NCBI GenBank assembly: GCA_928721565.1
Contig: OV788638.1
Location: 1,364,001-1,428,000 of the forward strand
Length of the DNA: 64,000 bases
Direction: 5' to 3'
From: an uncultured Clostridia bacterium
Lineage (GTDB): Bacteria > Bacillota > Clostridia > TANB77 > CAG-508
Below the pieces are notes generated by a model that saw only the letters and a program-made list of their open reading frames with translations, searched no databases and was not told where the DNA came from. Below, in pieces: positions 1 through 7,829 of this stretch. The translations under genes and the position numbers were made by a program. Position 1 is the first letter of the stretch. Each line of letters begins with the position of its first letter.

Positions 1-1013
1 GCAACTTTTGCTATTGGTGCTTTTGTATTTGTTGCTTCTACTACTAATCTAACAATTTCAGATACAGTTGACTCTTTACCTATTTTTTCTGCTTTATATT
101 GTATCATTCCTTCATAGTTTATGCTTCCTGCAATTACTTTTGAACCTTTCTCTCTTTTTACTGGAACACTCTCTCCTGTTATGAATGATTCATTAATATG
201 TGTCATACCTTCAATTACTTCACCATCTACTGCAATTTTCTCTCCTGGTTTACAGATAACAATATCTCCTTTTTGAATCTCATCAAGTGTTACTGTTTCT
301 TCGTTTCCGTCTCTTATTATAGTTGCATGATTTGGTGTTATACTCATCAATTGTTGTAATGCTTCTTTTGTTTTATCTTTGTTTTTACTTTCAACATATT
401 TTCCTATTTTTATAAAAAAGATCACTATAGCTGCTGATTCATAATATAAACTTTCAATATACATTGCATTTCCATTACAAATTCTTATTGTTCCATATAC
501 ACTATATATAAAACTAGCTATAACTCCTATCATTACTAGTGTATCCATATTGGGTGTTTTATGAATAAGATTTTTGTAACCACTTTTTAAAATATCTCTT
601 CCCATCCATAGTACTATTACTGTTAATATTAATAATGAAATTGCATAGTTTATAGGATGTGTCATCATATTTAAAAATGGAATTACTGGTAGTCTAATCA
701 TGTGTGCCATTGATATATATAATATTAATATTGAAACCGTTGAAATTCCTATTAATCTATATTTTTCATTTGATTTTTTCTTTTCTTCTTTTTCTAAATT
801 ATCAATTCCTAAACTAGTGAATCCTGCTTTATCTATAAATTTTTCTACTTGCTCTAATGTTAATTTTGAATCATCATATTCAATGCTTGCATTATTCATA
901 ATTAAGTTGACTGATGTAGTTTTTATTCCATCTTGTTTATTCAGGAATTTTTCTAAACCTGATGAGCACGCACTACATGTCATTCCATCAATTTTTAATA
1001 ATACTTTTTTCAT
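1..1013 (-). CDS. copA: Copper-translocating P-type ATPase CopA, N-terminal part (partial, runs off left edge)
   Basis: This is the N-terminal ~337 residues of a P1B-type ATPase that exports copper across the cytoplasmic membrane. The protein opens with a heavy-metal-associated domain carrying GMTCSAC (about residues 10-16). Several hydrophobic membrane segments follow, then the actuator domain with the FITGESVPV loop (TGES phosphatase motif). The CPC membrane motif and the DKTG phosphorylation site would lie beyond the window edge and cannot be checked. The start at 1013 follows an AAAGGAG ribosome binding site in the 3' end of copZ. It is the last visible gene of the csoR-copZ-copA operon. 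The family call is firm; copper as substrate rests on the neighbours and the HMA domain. Confidence 0.95.
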   Translation of the reverse strand, partial: MKKVLLKIDGMTCSACSSGLEKFLNKQDGIKTTSVNLIMNNASIEYDDSKLTLEQVEKFIDKAGFTSLGIDNLEKEEKKKSNEKYRLIGISTVSILILYISMAHMIRLPVIPFLNMMTHPINYAISLLILTVIVLWMGRDILKSGYKNLIHKTPNMDTLVMIGVIASFIYSVYGTIRICNGNAMYIESLYYESAAIVIFFIKIGKYVESKNKDKTKEALQQLMSITPNHATIIRDGNEETVTLDEIQKGDIVICKPGEKIAVDGEVIEGMTHINESFITGESVPVKREKGSKVIAGSINYEGMIQYKAEKIGKESTVSEIVRLVVEATNTKAPIAKV

Positions 1014-1015
1014 AC

Positions 1016-1222
1016 TTATTCTCCTTTAAAGCCTGCATCCTTAATAGTCTCTTTTAACTTTTCAGGATCTATTTGGCTTTCATTATATGTTATTATTGCT
1101 TGTTTCTCTTCAAAATTAACTATTGCGTTTTCTACTCCATCTGTGTTATTTAATACCTTTTCTAATCTATTTGAGCATCCTGTACAATGCATTCCTTCTA
1201 TTTTTAATTTAATTTCTTTCAT
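1016..1222 (-). CDS. copZ: Copper chaperone CopZ (HMA domain)
   Basis: A 68-residue stand-alone heavy-metal-associated domain with the metal-binding motif GMHCTGC near residue 10 and the usual beta-alpha-beta-beta-alpha-beta length. Proteins of this type bind Cu(I) in the cytoplasm and hand it to the HMA domain of CopA. It lies 3 bp upstream of copA and 20 bp downstream of csoR, so the three genes are almost certainly one transcript under CsoR control. Confidence 0.94.
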   Translation of the reverse strand: MKEIKLKIEGMHCTGCSNRLEKVLNNTDGVENAIVNFEEKQAIITYNESQIDPEKLKETIKDAGFKGE

Positions 1223-1242
1223 TTCTAATTCCTCCTTATTTT

Positions 1243-1545
1243 TTATCTTAATCGCTTTATTAGCTCCATAACTTCTTTTATTATTTCCGTATTTCCTTCT
1301 TTTATTTCACGGACTACACAACTTGAAATGTGACTTTCTAAAATAGAATTTTCTACACTTTCTAGTGCTTTATTTATTGCTGACATTTGTGTTAATACAT
1401 CACTACAATATCTGTCATTTTCTATCATCTGTTTTATTCCTCTTACTTGTCCTTCTATGATGTTTAACCTTTTTATTATTTTTGATTTTTCTTCGTCTGA
1501 ACGATGTGTTGTTTTTTCACACCCCTTACATTTTTCACATTCCAT
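1243..1545 (-). CDS. csoR: Copper-sensing transcriptional repressor CsoR
   Basis: A 100-residue all-helical repressor of the CsoR/RcnR (DUF156) family. The family signature IKRLNIIEGQVRGI is present, and the Cu(I) ligands are visible as Cys in RYCSDVL and the His-x-x-x-Cys arrangement in ESHISSCVV. An N-terminal Cys-rich stretch (CEKCKGC, residues 3-9) adds possible extra ligands. Apo-CsoR binds DNA and copper releases it, derepressing efflux. An operator-like palindrome sits in the promoter directly upstream. The RBS GGTGGAGGTG supports the start. Confidence 0.93.
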   Translation of the reverse strand: MECEKCKGCEKTTHRSDEEKSKIIKRLNIIEGQVRGIKQMIENDRYCSDVLTQMSAINKALESVENSILESHISSCVVREIKEGNTEIIKEVMELIKRLR

Positions 1546-1566
1546 TTTTTCACCTCCACCTGAATC

Positions 1567-1595
1567 ATTTTACACCCCTAGGGGGTGTATGTCAA
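1567..1595 (-). promoter_or_regulatory. csoR-copZ-copA promoter with CsoR operator
   Basis: On the minus strand a -35 TTGACA (1590-1595) and a -10 TAAAAT (1567-1572) are separated by exactly 17 bp. The spacer is filled by TACACCCCTAGGGGGTGTA (1571-1589), a near-perfect G/C-tract palindrome of the kind bound by CsoR. Bound repressor would block RNA polymerase directly. Confidence 0.85.
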
Positions 1596-1601
1596 GAAAA
1601 A

Positions 1602-1630
1602 AATAGAAGTTCTTTAATAGAACTTCTATT
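1602..1630 (-). terminator. Intrinsic terminator of the TerD gene
   Basis: An 11-bp perfect stem (AATAGAAGTTC / GAACTTCTATT) with a 7-nt loop. In minus orientation it is followed by a T-rich tract (the plus-strand A run at 1594-1602). It separates the TerD gene from the copper operon. Confidence 0.8.
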
Positions 1631-1648
1631 TTCAACAAGTAAAACTTT

Positions 1649-2311
1649 TTAAAAATTCAGCAGTCTCCTAATAAAACTTCTTTCAGGATAAATTTCATTT
1701 AAAAATTCTTCCCATGTTTTTTCTGAATTTATTTGATTAATATATTTTTTGGCTATCATAGATTTCAGATCTGATATAGCCTCAACCCTTGAAACTGCTT
1801 TCTCAATTGCTTGGAATTTCCATCTGCCTCCTTCTTTGTAAAATTCTCCGACTATCATTCCTGTTTTATCAAGATATTCCTTTTTATTAATTTTAATTGG
1901 AACCTCGACTTGGATATCTTCTATTTTGGAATCCCAAAATTTCAGATACATTTCTTTTATCATAGACAGGTCCTGTCTCTTATAGATAGCCTCGTATATG
2001 TTCATTATTACCACTATCCGGTGATAATGTTCTGGAAGCTTTAGAAAATTTATACTTATTTTTTCATCGCTAAATTTTCCTTCCTCGTCTTTCCCAGCAT
2101 TATCTCCTCTAAAATTAAATTCTTCGGATTTTTCTGGATGCATATATGAAACATCTTTTAAAATTTTTCCACAACCATCTAATATAATAAACGATTGATC
2201 TAAATCCCACGATGATCCTGATTTGCCAGGTTTCCATCCCATTTCACAAGTTACTTTTTTTAGCATAGGAAATTCTACAATTTCATTTGCTGTCATTACT
2301 TTTACTGCCAT
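1649..2311 (-). CDS. TerD-domain protein (tellurium/stress resistance family)
   Basis: A 220-residue protein whose first ~130 residues fit the TerD fold: GWKPGKSGSSWDLDQSFIIL near residues 26-45 and the acidic calcium-binding type loop FNFRGDNAGKDEEGKFSDEKISINF. The ligand-rich acidic residues are conserved in pattern. The C-terminal ~80 residues are charged and not recognised. TerD proteins are cytoplasmic or membrane-surface calcium-binding stress proteins of unclear biochemistry. The gene stands alone with its own promoter and terminator, without the terZABCDE neighbours, so tellurite resistance should not be assumed. Confidence 0.8.
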   Translation of the reverse strand: MAVKVMTANEIVEFPMLKKVTCEMGWKPGKSGSSWDLDQSFIILDGCGKILKDVSYMHPEKSEEFNFRGDNAGKDEEGKFSDEKISINFLKLPEHYHRIVVIMNIYEAIYKRQDLSMIKEMYLKFWDSKIEDIQVEVPIKINKKEYLDKTGMIVGEFYKEGGRWKFQAIEKAVSRVEAISDLKSMIAKKYINQINSEKTWEEFLNEIYPERSFIRRLLNF

Positions 2312-2413
2312 TTTCTCTCCTCTTAGTTTTCACGGTTTACAAGTTACAATTAAGTTTTACTTTTCCTCCTTTCGTTACAACGAAATGTTTATATACAACT
2401 ATATAACATAATA

Positions 2414-2442
2414 ATTATACCACATTTTTTTATCAACATCAA
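2414..2442 (-). promoter_or_regulatory. Promoter of the TerD gene
   Basis: Minus-strand -35 TTGATG (2437-2442), 17-bp spacer, -10 TATAAT (2414-2419) preceded by TGG (extended -10). The ~95-nt leader contains the hairpin TTTCGTT-GT-AACGAAA (2370-2385) immediately followed by an AAAGGAGG tract that is not close to a usable start codon. Confidence 0.7.
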
Positions 2443-2458
2443 ACATAATTAATTATTT

Positions 2459-3652
2459 TTAAAACTTTATAATCTTATTATAAGTATCAATTGCAAAATT
2501 ATCAGTCATTCCAGAAATATAATAAATAATAGCTTTTGAAAAAGATCTTTCGTCCTCAATATTTACAAAAATATCATTTTTATTATAATCATGCCTTTGT
2601 AAACTCCAGTAATTTTCAAGCCATTCCTGAAAATTTCCTATAACTTCTGGATATACTTTTTTTAATTTTCGTATTTTATAAATTGTATTTTTTTCGTCAT
2701 ATGTACTTTTTAATGTAAAATAAATTTCATTTAGCACAATACTAAAATATCTTATTGATGGTTTTAATCTTCTCGCAGCATATATATGCTTATAATTAAA
2801 TTCTTTTATTTCTTTCAACATATTAAATGTCTCATCAGAAAAACACAATCCTTTTTGTGGTGACGAATTATTACATAAATCCCATATTAGATGATTTATT
2901 ATAACTGTATTATTTATCACTTCTTTAGATTTTAATATCTTGTATAAGTCTTTTAATTTTTCATCTATTATCCCTAAAGATATTGCATCTTCTATATCTC
3001 TGCCAAGATATGAAATCTTATCAGAAATCTTTACTACACATCCTTCCCAAGTATATGGAGCATATTGATTAGGATATTTATAGTCATTTAAATCAATATA
3101 TTCTTCTCTTGGTTTTAGACTATTTTCATCTATTTCTCCACAATGTGAAATTATACCATCTCTTACTGCATATGTTAAATTTAAATTTTTTTTATCCTTG
3201 TTCACATCCTCTAGCAATTCGACTTTATCTACAAACTCCATACCATTCCTTTCGTGCCAAAACTTTTCACCAATGTCTCTTTCAGAAATCTGTGATAATA
3301 TTCTTTCTCCCTCATGTCCAAATGGACTATGACCTATATCATGTCCTGTTGCAATTGCTTTTGTTAATTCAGTATTTAGCCCTAAATACTTTGCAATTGT
3401 GTAACTTACAGATTCTACATGCATTACATGTTCGATTCTTGTACATATATGATCATTTCCTGGTGAGAAAAAAACTTGAGTTTTATGTTTCATTCTTCTA
3501 TATGCATTACAATGTAAAATTCTCGTATAATCTCTTTCAAAGTCTGAACGTATATCATTTTCCCTTTTATAAATTTCTTTTTCTCTTTTTATTATATTTT
3601 CCCATTTTGGATTATTTTTATTTGCTGCATATTTCTCAAATTCATTTTTCAT
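2459..3652 (-). CDS. dgt: Deoxyguanosinetriphosphate triphosphohydrolase-like HD protein (dGTPase)
   Basis: A 397-residue HD-superfamily dNTP triphosphohydrolase that would cleave dNTPs to deoxynucleoside plus tripolyphosphate. The Dgt hallmark RRMKHKTQVF lies near residues 52-61, a metal-ligand His in TRIEH near 75, and the HD pair in ATGHDIGHSPFGHEG (His104-Asp105). Length is normal for the shorter Dgt subfamily. Substrate range (dGTP or all dNTPs) cannot be read from the sequence. It is co-directional with the upstream PBP gene; the gap holds a GC-rich hairpin in the presumed leader. Confidence 0.92.
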   Translation of the reverse strand: MKNEFEKYAANKNNPKWENIIKREKEIYKRENDIRSDFERDYTRILHCNAYRRMKHKTQVFFSPGNDHICTRIEHVMHVESVSYTIAKYLGLNTELTKAIATGHDIGHSPFGHEGERILSQISERDIGEKFWHERNGMEFVDKVELLEDVNKDKKNLNLTYAVRDGIISHCGEIDENSLKPREEYIDLNDYKYPNQYAPYTWEGCVVKISDKISYLGRDIEDAISLGIIDEKLKDLYKILKSKEVINNTVIINHLIWDLCNNSSPQKGLCFSDETFNMLKEIKEFNYKHIYAARRLKPSIRYFSIVLNEIYFTLKSTYDEKNTIYKIRKLKKVYPEVIGNFQEWLENYWSLQRHDYNKNDIFVNIEDERSFSKAIIYYISGMTDNFAIDTYNKIIKF

Positions 3653-3674
3653 CTTTCGTTTCCTTTCTAGAGTA

Positions 3675-3691
3675 GAGCGACACAGTCGCTC
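3675..3691 (-). other. GC-rich leader hairpin between the PBP gene and dgt
   Basis: GAGCGAC-ACA-GTCGCTC forms a perfect 7-bp stem with a 3-nt loop about 22 nt upstream of the dgt start. No T-run follows on the minus strand, so it is not a standard terminator. It resembles the greA leader hairpin (24315-24340) in its GCGAC/GTCGC arms. Confidence 0.6.
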
Positions 3692-3710
3692 CTTGCTCTT
3701 ACCTGATTAA

Positions 3711-5729
3711 TTAAAACAGTGTTTTAATTTTTGAAATTAAATAATGACTTCCTCCTAAATCTCTACCATTTTCAACCATGCTTACAATTAATAATTGATT
3801 ATCACTATCATCTGTTGTAAAACAATCAAACCATCCAAGTACATCAGCCTCAGCATCTTTAGATTCTTTTAGTTCAGCTGTTCCAGTTTTTCCTGCAATA
3901 GTTCTACCAGAAACTTGCATATCCTTGGCTGTTCCCTCTGGATTTTCTACTACTTGTATTAAATCTTCTTTTATTATATTTGCTGCATCTTTACTAAAAG
4001 CATTCTCTACTAAGTATTCAACTTGATTATCAGATTTTTCTTCTAAATATGGCTTTATCATGTTTCCGTCATTTGCAAATGCAGAATATATTGAAGCCAT
4101 ATGTATAGGATTAACTAAAACTTCTCCTTGACCATATCCACTATCAGCTAATGTTTTTTCATTTGGTATATCTATTTTATTTGCATATTGAGATTTTGAT
4201 GTTGTTAATCCTAAATCTATATTTTCATTAAATTTAATTTTATCTAACCCGTCTGTAAAATTCTTTTTTCCTATTTGTAAAGCTGCTTGTGCAAAATATA
4301 TATTATCAGAATGTATTAACGCATTTTTTAAATTTTTAGGCCCGTCATATGCTGTAAGTGTTGTTATATCATATTCTCCCCAACCATCTTTTTTCCAACT
4401 TAATCCACTATATTGGAAAGTATCTTCAGTACTTAATGTACCTGTCGTTAAACCTATTGCACCTGTTATAGGCTTAAATGTTGATCCTGGGCAATAACTT
4501 TGTAGATATCTTGTAAGCATTGGATTTCTTTCATCATTTTTTATATTATTCCATTCATCTGTTCCCATACCTAATGCAAAACTATTTGGATTATATGAAG
4601 GTGTACTTACAAGTGCTAAAAGAGCTCCTGTTTTAGGATGCATAACTACAAAAAATCCTTCATTATCTTTTAATTGATCATATAACTTTGTTTGAATAGT
4701 AGAATCTATAGTTAATTTTATTGTTTCTCCGTTTTGAACATCAATTTTAGCAATATCATTCTTTCTTTTTCCATCTTCACCTTCTATATATATTTCTACT
4801 CCATCTTTACCTTTTAGTCTTTCTTCATATTGCTTTTCTAGTCCTGCTTTACCAATTACGCTAGTAGCTGTATATCCTTTTCCTCTATTGTTTTCTAATT
4901 CTTCTGATGTTATTGTTTGTACATATCCAACTAGCTGTGCTGCAGCTTCTCCTAATGGATATGTTCTACCTTTTGCTGTTGTTATTTTTACTCCAGGAAT
5001 CTGAAGCAATTGATTCTTTAAGTCTGTTGCATCTATAGCAATCTTTTTGATTGGTACAAATGAATCATCTTTCACCCATAATGCTGATAGACTTTTATTA
5101 ATAGAATCTGCCGTCATTCCCAATAATTCTGCAATCTTATTTATATCTGCATCTTTATTATCACTCAACTTTTGTGGCACAATTCCAACAGAAGAAACTG
5201 AACCAGAACCAGCTAACAATTGTCCATTTTTATCTACTATAGAACCTCTTTCAGCAGAAATTGTTTTTATTCTTACTTTGTCATTACTACCTAAAGTAGG
5301 AAATATTAAACTTGAACTCCAATTTACTAAATATCCTTTTTCTCTGTCTTTGGTTAATCTTACTGTATTATCAAACTCAACCTTTCCTGCATCTGTATCC
5401 ATTGTTTGATTATAAGAAATTTTGCTTGTATTGGAATTTTCTTTTTCTACTGATGTTATCTGAACTTGCATATCTGTCATGTCAATACCATCATATATAT
5501 TTTTATTTCTTGTAATAAAATCATCTTTTGAAATATTTGATTTTGAATCATCTGTTAACATATCATACATTTCATCATATTTTTGCTCATTTATATATGC
5601 AACATATTGCTCCCATATACTTTCTGGTTTGTTTGTTTTTCTAGTTATTACAAAAGTTGCTATACTCCCCACAATTGTCACAACAACTACAATTGCAAGT
5701 ATTATCCACATTATAGTTTTCTTTTTCAT
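3711..5729 (-). CDS. Class B penicillin-binding protein with MecA_N (NTF2-like) domain
   Basis: A 672-residue membrane-anchored peptidoglycan transpeptidase. A single N-terminal membrane segment (about residues 6-29) precedes an NTF2-like MecA_N domain (about 35-150). The PBP dimerisation domain begins at RGSIVDKNGQ. The transpeptidase domain carries STFK (active-site Ser near 415), SDN (HSDNIYF) and KTGT (near 613). This architecture is that of PBP2a/PBP5fm/PBP3 of Gram-positive bacteria, a subclass often of low beta-lactam affinity; affinity here is unknown. Its start codon directly abuts the cca stop codon, so the two genes are probably co-transcribed. Confidence 0.93.
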   Translation of the reverse strand: MKKKTIMWIILAIVVVVTIVGSIATFVITRKTNKPESIWEQYVAYINEQKYDEMYDMLTDDSKSNISKDDFITRNKNIYDGIDMTDMQVQITSVEKENSNTSKISYNQTMDTDAGKVEFDNTVRLTKDREKGYLVNWSSSLIFPTLGSNDKVRIKTISAERGSIVDKNGQLLAGSGSVSSVGIVPQKLSDNKDADINKIAELLGMTADSINKSLSALWVKDDSFVPIKKIAIDATDLKNQLLQIPGVKITTAKGRTYPLGEAAAQLVGYVQTITSEELENNRGKGYTATSVIGKAGLEKQYEERLKGKDGVEIYIEGEDGKRKNDIAKIDVQNGETIKLTIDSTIQTKLYDQLKDNEGFFVVMHPKTGALLALVSTPSYNPNSFALGMGTDEWNNIKNDERNPMLTRYLQSYCPGSTFKPITGAIGLTTGTLSTEDTFQYSGLSWKKDGWGEYDITTLTAYDGPKNLKNALIHSDNIYFAQAALQIGKKNFTDGLDKIKFNENIDLGLTTSKSQYANKIDIPNEKTLADSGYGQGEVLVNPIHMASIYSAFANDGNMIKPYLEEKSDNQVEYLVENAFSKDAANIIKEDLIQVVENPEGTAKDMQVSGRTIAGKTGTAELKESKDAEADVLGWFDCFTTDDSDNQLLIVSMVENGRDLGGSHYLISKIKTLF

Positions 5730-7034
5730 TTATTTTCCTCCTTCAAAATGGTCATTAGGGGCTCCACTTTTTGACAGATTTTTTATATATATTATACGTT
5801 CTTCATGCAATTTATTTCCCAATTGTATTCCTGACTTTAATCCATATTTCTTTTGGATATATTTTCCGTTAATCTTATTTAAGCATTCATTCCCTATTGT
5901 TTCAAAATCTATTTCTTCTAGTTGGTAACTTCTTCCTCCACTAGTTTTATCACTTATTACTACTATTTGCAATCCATCAAGTCCAAGTAATGATTTACTT
6001 ACTCTTTCTATAAACTCTACCTTTTTTGCAGGTTTCATTTTATAAAATATTCCGCCTCTCATATGCTCTATACATGCTGTTTTACCACACTTTATCCAAT
6101 TATTAGGTATTTTTATTCTATGTCCTAATTGTTCTACTAATTTTTCTCCTCTTTCTTCATGTCCATAATGATGTGGATATTCTTCTTTTGGAGTAGTTCC
6201 TTTTCCTAAATCATGTACTAATGCTGAAAATCTAATTTCTAATTTTCTATTTATTGGATATTCTTCAGTTAACTCTGCTGATTTATCTAACACTAACATT
6301 GTGTGATTATAAGCGTCACCTTCTGGATGATATTGAACTGGTTGTTCTGCACCTATCAGATTATTTATTTCTTTAAAATGAACATCTAATACTTCTGCTT
6401 TTTTTAGAACTTCAAAAAATATCGAAGGTTTTGATGTATTTAGTGCTTTTTTCAATTCTTCAAATACTCTTTCTCCTGACAAGGTATCTAATTCGTTTTT
6501 TAATTCTGTCATTTGTTCTATTGTTTGCTTTTCTACTTTAAATCCAAGTTGTGCTGCAAATCTTGCAACTCTATATACTCTTAATGGATCTTCTTTAAAT
6601 GCTTCAGTTGTTGCTCTTATAATTTTATTTTCTATATCTTTTCTACCATTGAATGGGTCTATTATTTTTCCTGTTAATACATCTTTTGCAATAGAATTTA
6701 TTGTAATATCTCTTCTTGCTAAGTCTTGTTCTATTGTTATATTAGGATTTGTTTCTATTTCAAAATCTTTGTGTCCTAATCCGTATTTTGTTTCTATTCT
6801 TGCTATTGCAAATTCTTTTCCATGCATATCAAATACTGCAAATGCTTTTCCTCTTATATGTGCTTCTGGAAGTATTTTTTGAAATTGTTCTGCTGTTATT
6901 CCTGTTACACAATAGTCCTCATCATGTGTTTTCTTTCCTAGTAAATCATCTCTTATTGCTCCGCCTACTAAATATAGCCTTCCTCCTGCTTTTTCTATTT
7001 TTTGAGCGATTTTGATAATTTCTTTTTCTTGCAT
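5730..7034 (-). CDS. cca: CCA tRNA nucleotidyltransferase
   Basis: A 434-residue class II nucleotidyltransferase that builds or repairs the 3' CCA end of tRNAs. The head domain has GGAIRD at residues 24-29 and the metal-binding acidic cluster DED at 38-40. RRDITINSIA and the neck motif EDPLRVYRVARFAAQLGF follow. A C-terminal HD domain (ALVHDLGKG near 270) places it in the Cca/PcnB-HD group. The RBS GAGGAGGAAAA supports the start. CCA addition is favoured over poly(A) polymerase because most bacteria outside the proteobacteria use this family for CCA, but a split A-/CC-adding system cannot be excluded. Confidence 0.92.
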   Translation of the reverse strand: MQEKEIIKIAQKIEKAGGRLYLVGGAIRDDLLGKKTHDEDYCVTGITAEQFQKILPEAHIRGKAFAVFDMHGKEFAIARIETKYGLGHKDFEIETNPNITIEQDLARRDITINSIAKDVLTGKIIDPFNGRKDIENKIIRATTEAFKEDPLRVYRVARFAAQLGFKVEKQTIEQMTELKNELDTLSGERVFEELKKALNTSKPSIFFEVLKKAEVLDVHFKEINNLIGAEQPVQYHPEGDAYNHTMLVLDKSAELTEEYPINRKLEIRFSALVHDLGKGTTPKEEYPHHYGHEERGEKLVEQLGHRIKIPNNWIKCGKTACIEHMRGGIFYKMKPAKKVEFIERVSKSLLGLDGLQIVVISDKTSGGRSYQLEEIDFETIGNECLNKINGKYIQKKYGLKSGIQLGNKLHEERIIYIKNLSKSGAPNDHFEGGK

Positions 7035-7152
7035 TTTTCCTCCTCAAATAGTTATCAAATGTGACCATGTTCTTTTGACAACTTTTGTAATTGAATTCTA
7101 TCATATTTTATTCTTTTATTCAATTATTTAATCATATTTTTTCTTAAAACAA

Positions 7153-7180
7153 AAAAGCTAGAATAAAAATTCTAGTTTTA
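7153..7180 (-). terminator. Terminator of the toxin-antitoxin operon
   Basis: AAAAGCTAGAA / TTCTAGTTTT hairpin (one bulged G) directly downstream of the toxin stop codon. A minus-strand T-run follows it, corresponding to the plus-strand A-rich stretch at 7146-7156. Confidence 0.65.
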
Positions 7181-7182
7181 GA

Positions 7183-7470
7183 TTATCTATATTGTTTTTG
7201 ATTATAAATATGTAAGATATTAATTATTTTTGACTCTAAATTCACATTATAAATTATGATATAATTTTTGACTATAAGTTTTCTATTTTTGTTTCTCAAA
7301 TTTATAGTTTTATTTGCAAATGGAAAATATTTTAATTCTTTAATTTTGCTAATAATATTACCAACTGTCTTTTTAGCTATATTTTCCTCCATTAAATTAT
7401 TTTTAATATATAAATATATATTTTCTAAATCTTTGGAAGCTTCTTTCTCATATACAATTTTATATTCCAT
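7183..7470 (-). CDS. ParE/RelE-family toxin
   Basis: About 95 residues starting MEYKIVYEKEASKDLENI, the typical opening of the ParE/RelE fold, and ending in INILHIYNQKQY, which matches the family's C-terminal strand. The start at 7470 is chosen because it begins at the conserved first strand and overlaps the antitoxin stop by 11 bp. A GTG at 7515 would add 15 unrelated residues. It is probably a RelE-like mRNA interferase or a ParE-like gyrase inhibitor; the sequence alone does not separate these. It is the downstream gene of a two-gene operon. Confidence 0.8.
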   Translation of the reverse strand: MEYKIVYEKEASKDLENIYLYIKNNLMEENIAKKTVGNIISKIKELKYFPFANKTINLRNKNRKLIVKNYIIIYNVNLESKIINILHIYNQKQYR

Positions 7471-7693
7471 ATTTTTCTTTAAAATATGTCTCAACCTCCT
7501 CTTGAGAATAAACACTTCCTGCTTTTATATTTTTTTCAGATTTGGCTATTCTACTTAAAAATTGTTGTCTCTTTTCTTCATTTGCGAAATACATATTCCA
7601 ATTTTTGTCATAAACATTATTTGTGTTCTTAGTTTTAAACTTAGGAATAGATATAAATTTTTTTAATGCTATCGTTTTTAACATTTTTCTCAC
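7460..7693 (-). CDS. Antitoxin of the ParE/RelE-type module
   Basis: A 77-residue protein upstream of and overlapping the toxin gene, as expected for an antitoxin. The first half is basic (MRKMLKTIALKKFISIPKFK). The C-terminal part, KAGSVYSQEEVETYFKEKYG, resembles the toxin-binding tails of short Phd/RelB-type antitoxins. No certain DNA-binding fold is recognised, so the family is open. It has a strong own promoter, and antitoxins normally autoregulate. Confidence 0.7.
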   Translation of the reverse strand: MRKMLKTIALKKFISIPKFKTKNTNNVYDKNWNMYFANEEKRQQFLSRIAKSEKNIKAGSVYSQEEVETYFKEKYGI

Positions 7694-7702
7694 CTCATAA
7701 AT

Positions 7703-7731
7703 ATTATATAGTCTATTTGCCCATATGTCAA
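7703..7731 (-). promoter_or_regulatory. Toxin-antitoxin operon promoter
   Basis: Consensus minus-strand TTGACA (7726-7731), 17-bp spacer and TATAAT (7703-7708), very close to the antitoxin RBS GAGGTGAG. A perfect consensus fits an operon that is held down by autorepression. Confidence 0.85.
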
Positions 7732-7790
7732 TAAATTATCCTTATTCCCTTAAGATTATTTTGACAAATTTCGACATAGCAATTCACTTG

Positions 7791-7829
7791 CCAAGAAGTT
7801 CTATTTTTTATCTTATTAGAACTTCTTGG
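7791..7829 (-). repeat. Long inverted repeat downstream of dinB
   Basis: A 13-bp perfect stem (CCAAGAAGTTCTA / TAGAACTTCTTGG) with a 13-nt T-rich loop, starting at the dinB stop codon. No T-run follows on the minus strand, so any terminator role is uncertain. The inner arm AGAAGTTCT/AGAACTTCT is the same as in the hairpin at 1602-1630. Confidence 0.6.

Noticed and set aside
700..1029. Plus-strand ORF opposite copA
   Set aside because: It is antisense to a clear CopA reading frame with HMA and TGES motifs; its hydrophobic, Phe/Ser-rich composition is typical of antisense frames here.
1649..2311. Tellurite resistance operon
   Set aside because: Only a single TerD-domain gene is present; terA, terB, terC and terZ neighbours are missing, so a tellurite phenotype is not supported.
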